The notes below the pieces were generated by a model. The model was not told where the DNA came from. It saw only the letters and a program-made list of their open reading frames with translations, and did no database searches. 64,000 bases of DNA from Murimonas intestini. GTDB lineage: Bacteria > Bacillota > Clostridia > Lachnospirales > Lachnospiraceae. The stretch's first letter is position 1, and every line of letters starts with the position of its first letter. The stretch spans positions 158,405 to 222,404 of the forward strand of contig NZ_JANKBI010000007.1 of assembly GCF_024622195.1 (NCBI RefSeq). The letters are read 5' to 3'. Positions 62,061 through 64,000 of this stretch are shown one piece after another. The position numbers and the translations under genes are program-made.

Positions 62061-64000
62061 ATGACAAATAAGAAAAAACAAAGTGCCGTTGTCGTGGCTG
62101 CCACGGTAATGAGTATCACATTCGTGCTTTCACCTGTTGCCGCTGTTTACGCAGCAGATGCAGAGACAGCAATCGTACAGCAGACAAGATCAACAGAGAT
62201 CAGGGAAAATGCCCTGCCGGTCACACTGCCGCAGGAACTGTCAGGGAATGCAGGACAGGTTTTGCAGGACATTGCTTTACCGGATGGATGGAGCTGGACA
62301 GATGGAAACACCATCATCAGCAGGGAAAAACCAGAATACCCTGCCAGAACCGCAGTGGACGATAAGACGTATGATTACAGCGCAGTAGAGGGCTACAATG
62401 CGGAAGAACATTTCGTAGAGAAAAATATCCCTGTTACTGTCCTGGTGCCGGAAACGGAAGAAAGCACAGCTCTTTCCGCAAAGGAACAGGTTCAGGCACC
62501 ACAAACAGACAGCATATCCAGTAATACGGGGGAAATTGAGATCAATCCCACATCAACAGAGGCCAGGGAAAATGCCCCGCTGATCACACTGCCGCAGGAA
62601 TTGTCAGGGAATGACGGACAAGCTTTGCAGGACATTGCTTTACCGGATGGATGGAGCTGGACGGATGGAAACACCATCATCAGTAAGGAAAAACCAGAAT
62701 ACCCTGCCAGGATCGCAGTGGACGATAAGACGTATGATTACAGCGCAGTAGAGGGCTACAATGCGGAAGAACATTTTGTAGAGAAAAATATCCCTGTTAC
62801 TGTTCTGGTGCCGGAAACGGAAGAAAGCACAGCTCTTTTTGCAAAGGAACAAGTTCAGGCACCGCAAGCAAACAGCATATCCAGTAATACGGGGAAAGTT
62901 GAGATCAATTCCACTGATTTTCCGGATGAAAAGTTTAGGGAGTATTTGTTGGATAAATTCAACGGTGATGGTGAGAACAAAATAGCGATAGCGGATGTTA
63001 CTCTTATTGATGTTAAAGACAGAACAGATATAACGGATTTAAAGGGGATTGAAAAGTTCGCTGATCTGAAATATTTGATTTGCTCCTACACAGGAATCCA
63101 AGCCTTGGATGTCAGCAAAAATTCCAATCTGGAAACCTTGTCTTGCACCGACACAGAAATCCAAGACTTGGATGTCAGTAAAAATTCCAATCTGAAACGA
63201 TTGTACTGCTCCAACACAGAAATCCAAGCCTTGAATGTCAGTAAAAATACCGCTTTGACATACTTGTTTTGTCCCAGAACAAAAATCCAAGCCTTGGATG
63301 TCAGCAATTGTCCTGATTTGGAGTTTTTAGATACAAGGTATATGAATCTGGCTTATCTTGATTGGGGAACGGCTGATCTGAGTACGTGGAGTAAGACTTT
63401 ATCAACGATTGATCTAACTGTAACTGGTGATACCTTCGATATTACAAAGAAATTTGCTGGTATTGACATCAGCAAGTTGACCGTTATCAGTGGCGGAAGA
63501 TTGGATGGCAACAATATCACAGACTATAAAGTTGGAACGCCAATCCAATATACCTATGCCTGTGGGAACGTGAATGGATCATCTGATACATTGACTGTCA
63601 CCTTGAATTTATCCAAGTCAGTCAGCAAGATTGAAATAACAAGCAATCCTGATATGACTTATACCGGAAACCCTGTTAAAAATCCATCTGTTGATTCGGA
63701 AGGAAGTACAGGGGATGTTAACTATACTTATGAAATTTGGAATGGCAGAATTTGGGATAAATATACTGGCATTCCAACCAATGCCGGGAAGTACCGTGTA
63801 ACTGCAAAGCTGGCAGAGGACGACTTCTACAAAGGTGCAGAAGATACAAAGGAATTTACAATATCACAGGCAGCTAACGGCTGGACAGAGGACCTTGCTA
63901 TGACAGACTGGACTTATGGAGATAAGGCAGTATCTCCAACAGCCAAGGCAATTTTCGGTGATGTGATTTTTACTTACAGTGATTCAGAGAAAGAAGCCTA
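62061..64000 (+). CDS. Large repeat-containing surface protein (LRR and Ig-like/MBG domains), 3' end outside
   Basis: 646 codons without a stop to the window edge. The start has AAGGAGAGG ahead and a signal peptide (KKKQSAVVVAATVMSITFVL, ending near AVYAADA). Two near-identical 121-residue tandem units span 62191-62916. Then a region with five leucine-rich-repeat-like units (IQALDVSKNSNL pattern, 21-residue period) covers about 63070-63340, and Ig-like MBG repeats (TYTGNPVKNPSVDSEGST and TYGDKAVSPTAKAIFGDV) follow to the end. It is probably a wall-attached adhesin; the anchor lies beyond the window. The divergent LytTR system may control it. Confidence 0.85.
   Translation, partial: MTNKKKQSAVVVAATVMSITFVLSPVAAVYAADAETAIVQQTRSTEIRENALPVTLPQELSGNAGQVLQDIALPDGWSWTDGNTIISREKPEYPARTAVDDKTYDYSAVEGYNAEEHFVEKNIPVTVLVPETEESTALSAKEQVQAPQTDSISSNTGEIEINPTSTEARENAPLITLPQELSGNDGQALQDIALPDGWSWTDGNTIISKEKPEYPARIAVDDKTYDYSAVEGYNAEEHFVEKNIPVTVLVPETEESTALFAKEQVQAPQANSISSNTGKVEINSTDFPDEKFREYLLDKFNGDGENKIAIADVTLIDVKDRTDITDLKGIEKFADLKYLICSYTGIQALDVSKNSNLETLSCTDTEIQDLDVSKNSNLKRLYCSNTEIQALNVSKNTALTYLFCPRTKIQALDVSNCPDLEFLDTRYMNLAYLDWGTADLSTWSKTLSTIDLTVTGDTFDITKKFAGIDISKLTVISGGRLDGNNITDYKVGTPIQYTYACGNVNGSSDTLTVTLNLSKSVSKIEITSNPDMTYTGNPVKNPSVDSEGSTGDVNYTYEIWNGRIWDKYTGIPTNAGKYRVTAKLAEDDFYKGAEDTKEFTISQAANGWTEDLAMTDWTYGDKAVSPTAKAIFGDVIFTYSDSEKEA
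62191..62916 (+). repeat. 363-bp tandem repeat, two copies, inside the surface protein
   Basis: Two adjacent units of 363 bp (121 codons): 62191-62553 and 62554-62916, aligning almost base for base (for example ACTGCCGCAGGAA and ACATTGCTTTACCGGATGG in both), in frame. Few substitutions separate them, so the duplication is recent or kept similar by recombination. Confidence 0.85.

Noticed and set aside
61826..62119. 97-codon minus-strand frame upstream of and into the surface protein
   Set aside because: It overlaps the surface-protein start, has no ribosome site and matches no family.
62277..62867. Repeated minus-strand frames of 62-75 codons
   Set aside because: Shadows of the 363-bp tandem repeat in the surface-protein gene.
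62930..63340. CRISPR-like periodic repeats
   Set aside because: The 63-bp period is coding and corresponds to 21-residue leucine-rich repeats, with no conserved spacer pattern.

Overview
The window looks like a chromosome segment from a low-to-medium GC Gram-positive gut anaerobe, most likely a Lachnospiraceae relative of Blautia, Dorea or Clostridium cluster XIVa. The reasons are strong AGGAGG ribosome sites, several YesM/YesN-type two-component systems beside sugar ABC transporters, many plant- or host-glycan glycosidases, and families common in that group (DUF2871 protein, Rpn-like protein, AraR-type repressor). This is a judgement by eye; no database was searched. I saw no rRNA, tRNA, CRISPR array, insertion sequence or phage module.

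Layout. 1-3.1 kb: the 3' end of a sensor kinase, a repeat-rich lipoprotein and a membrane-anchored Asp-box protein, with a structured intergenic element between the last two. 3.1-5.2 kb: glycogen debranching enzyme glgX with its own palindromic operator. 5.4-16.6 kb: a rhamnoside unit made of a GH78 alpha-L-rhamnosidase, a ribose-type (CUT2) ABC transporter and a divergent YesN/YesM regulator pair. 16.6-18 kb: a decayed ADP-ribosylglycohydrolase and a HepT/MntA toxin-antitoxin pair. 18-26.8 kb: a CUT1 sugar ABC transporter, a YesM kinase, its response regulator broken by one in-frame TAG, and a GH3 beta-glycosidase. A two-copy direct repeat lies upstream of both the transporter and the GH3 gene. 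26.8-33.7 kb: a small thioredoxin-fold (Spx/ArsC) protein, an HD protein, a heterodimeric ABC exporter under a MerR-type promoter, and small accessory genes. 33.8-38.2 kb: an rRNA methyltransferase, an alkyltransferase-like protein without the active-site cysteine, and a TetR gene followed by three small membrane proteins. 38.3-47.4 kb: ribulokinase araB, an MFS exporter behind an attenuator-like leader, a YtrA-type GntR/ABC operon, a second MFS gene, AraR and a MATE exporter. 47.5-59.4 kb: a second glycan locus with a GH106-like enzyme, one permease pair with two solute-binding proteins, a membrane-bound AraC regulator and a GH2 beta-galactosidase/glucuronidase-type enzyme. 59.6-64 kb: a GC-richer segment with an AgrC-like kinase, a LytTR regulator and the start of a large repeat-containing surface protein that runs off the window.

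How it fits together. The main theme is uptake and breakdown of plant or host oligosaccharides: rhamnosides (GH78 and GH106-like), beta-glucosides or xylosides (GH3), beta-galactosides or glucuronides (GH2) and arabinose (AraR/AraB). Each unit has its own regulator beside it. A second theme is drug or toxin export (heterodimeric ABC, two MFS, MATE). A third is gene decay: three loci keep the start and end of a gene with the middle missing, and one response regulator carries a single nonsense codon. The strongest unusual signals are the nonsense-interrupted regulator with two intact copies of its likely binding site, the attenuator-like leader in frame with the MFS gene, the 19-bp-spacer MerR promoter, and the unrecognised TetR/three-membrane-protein cluster.
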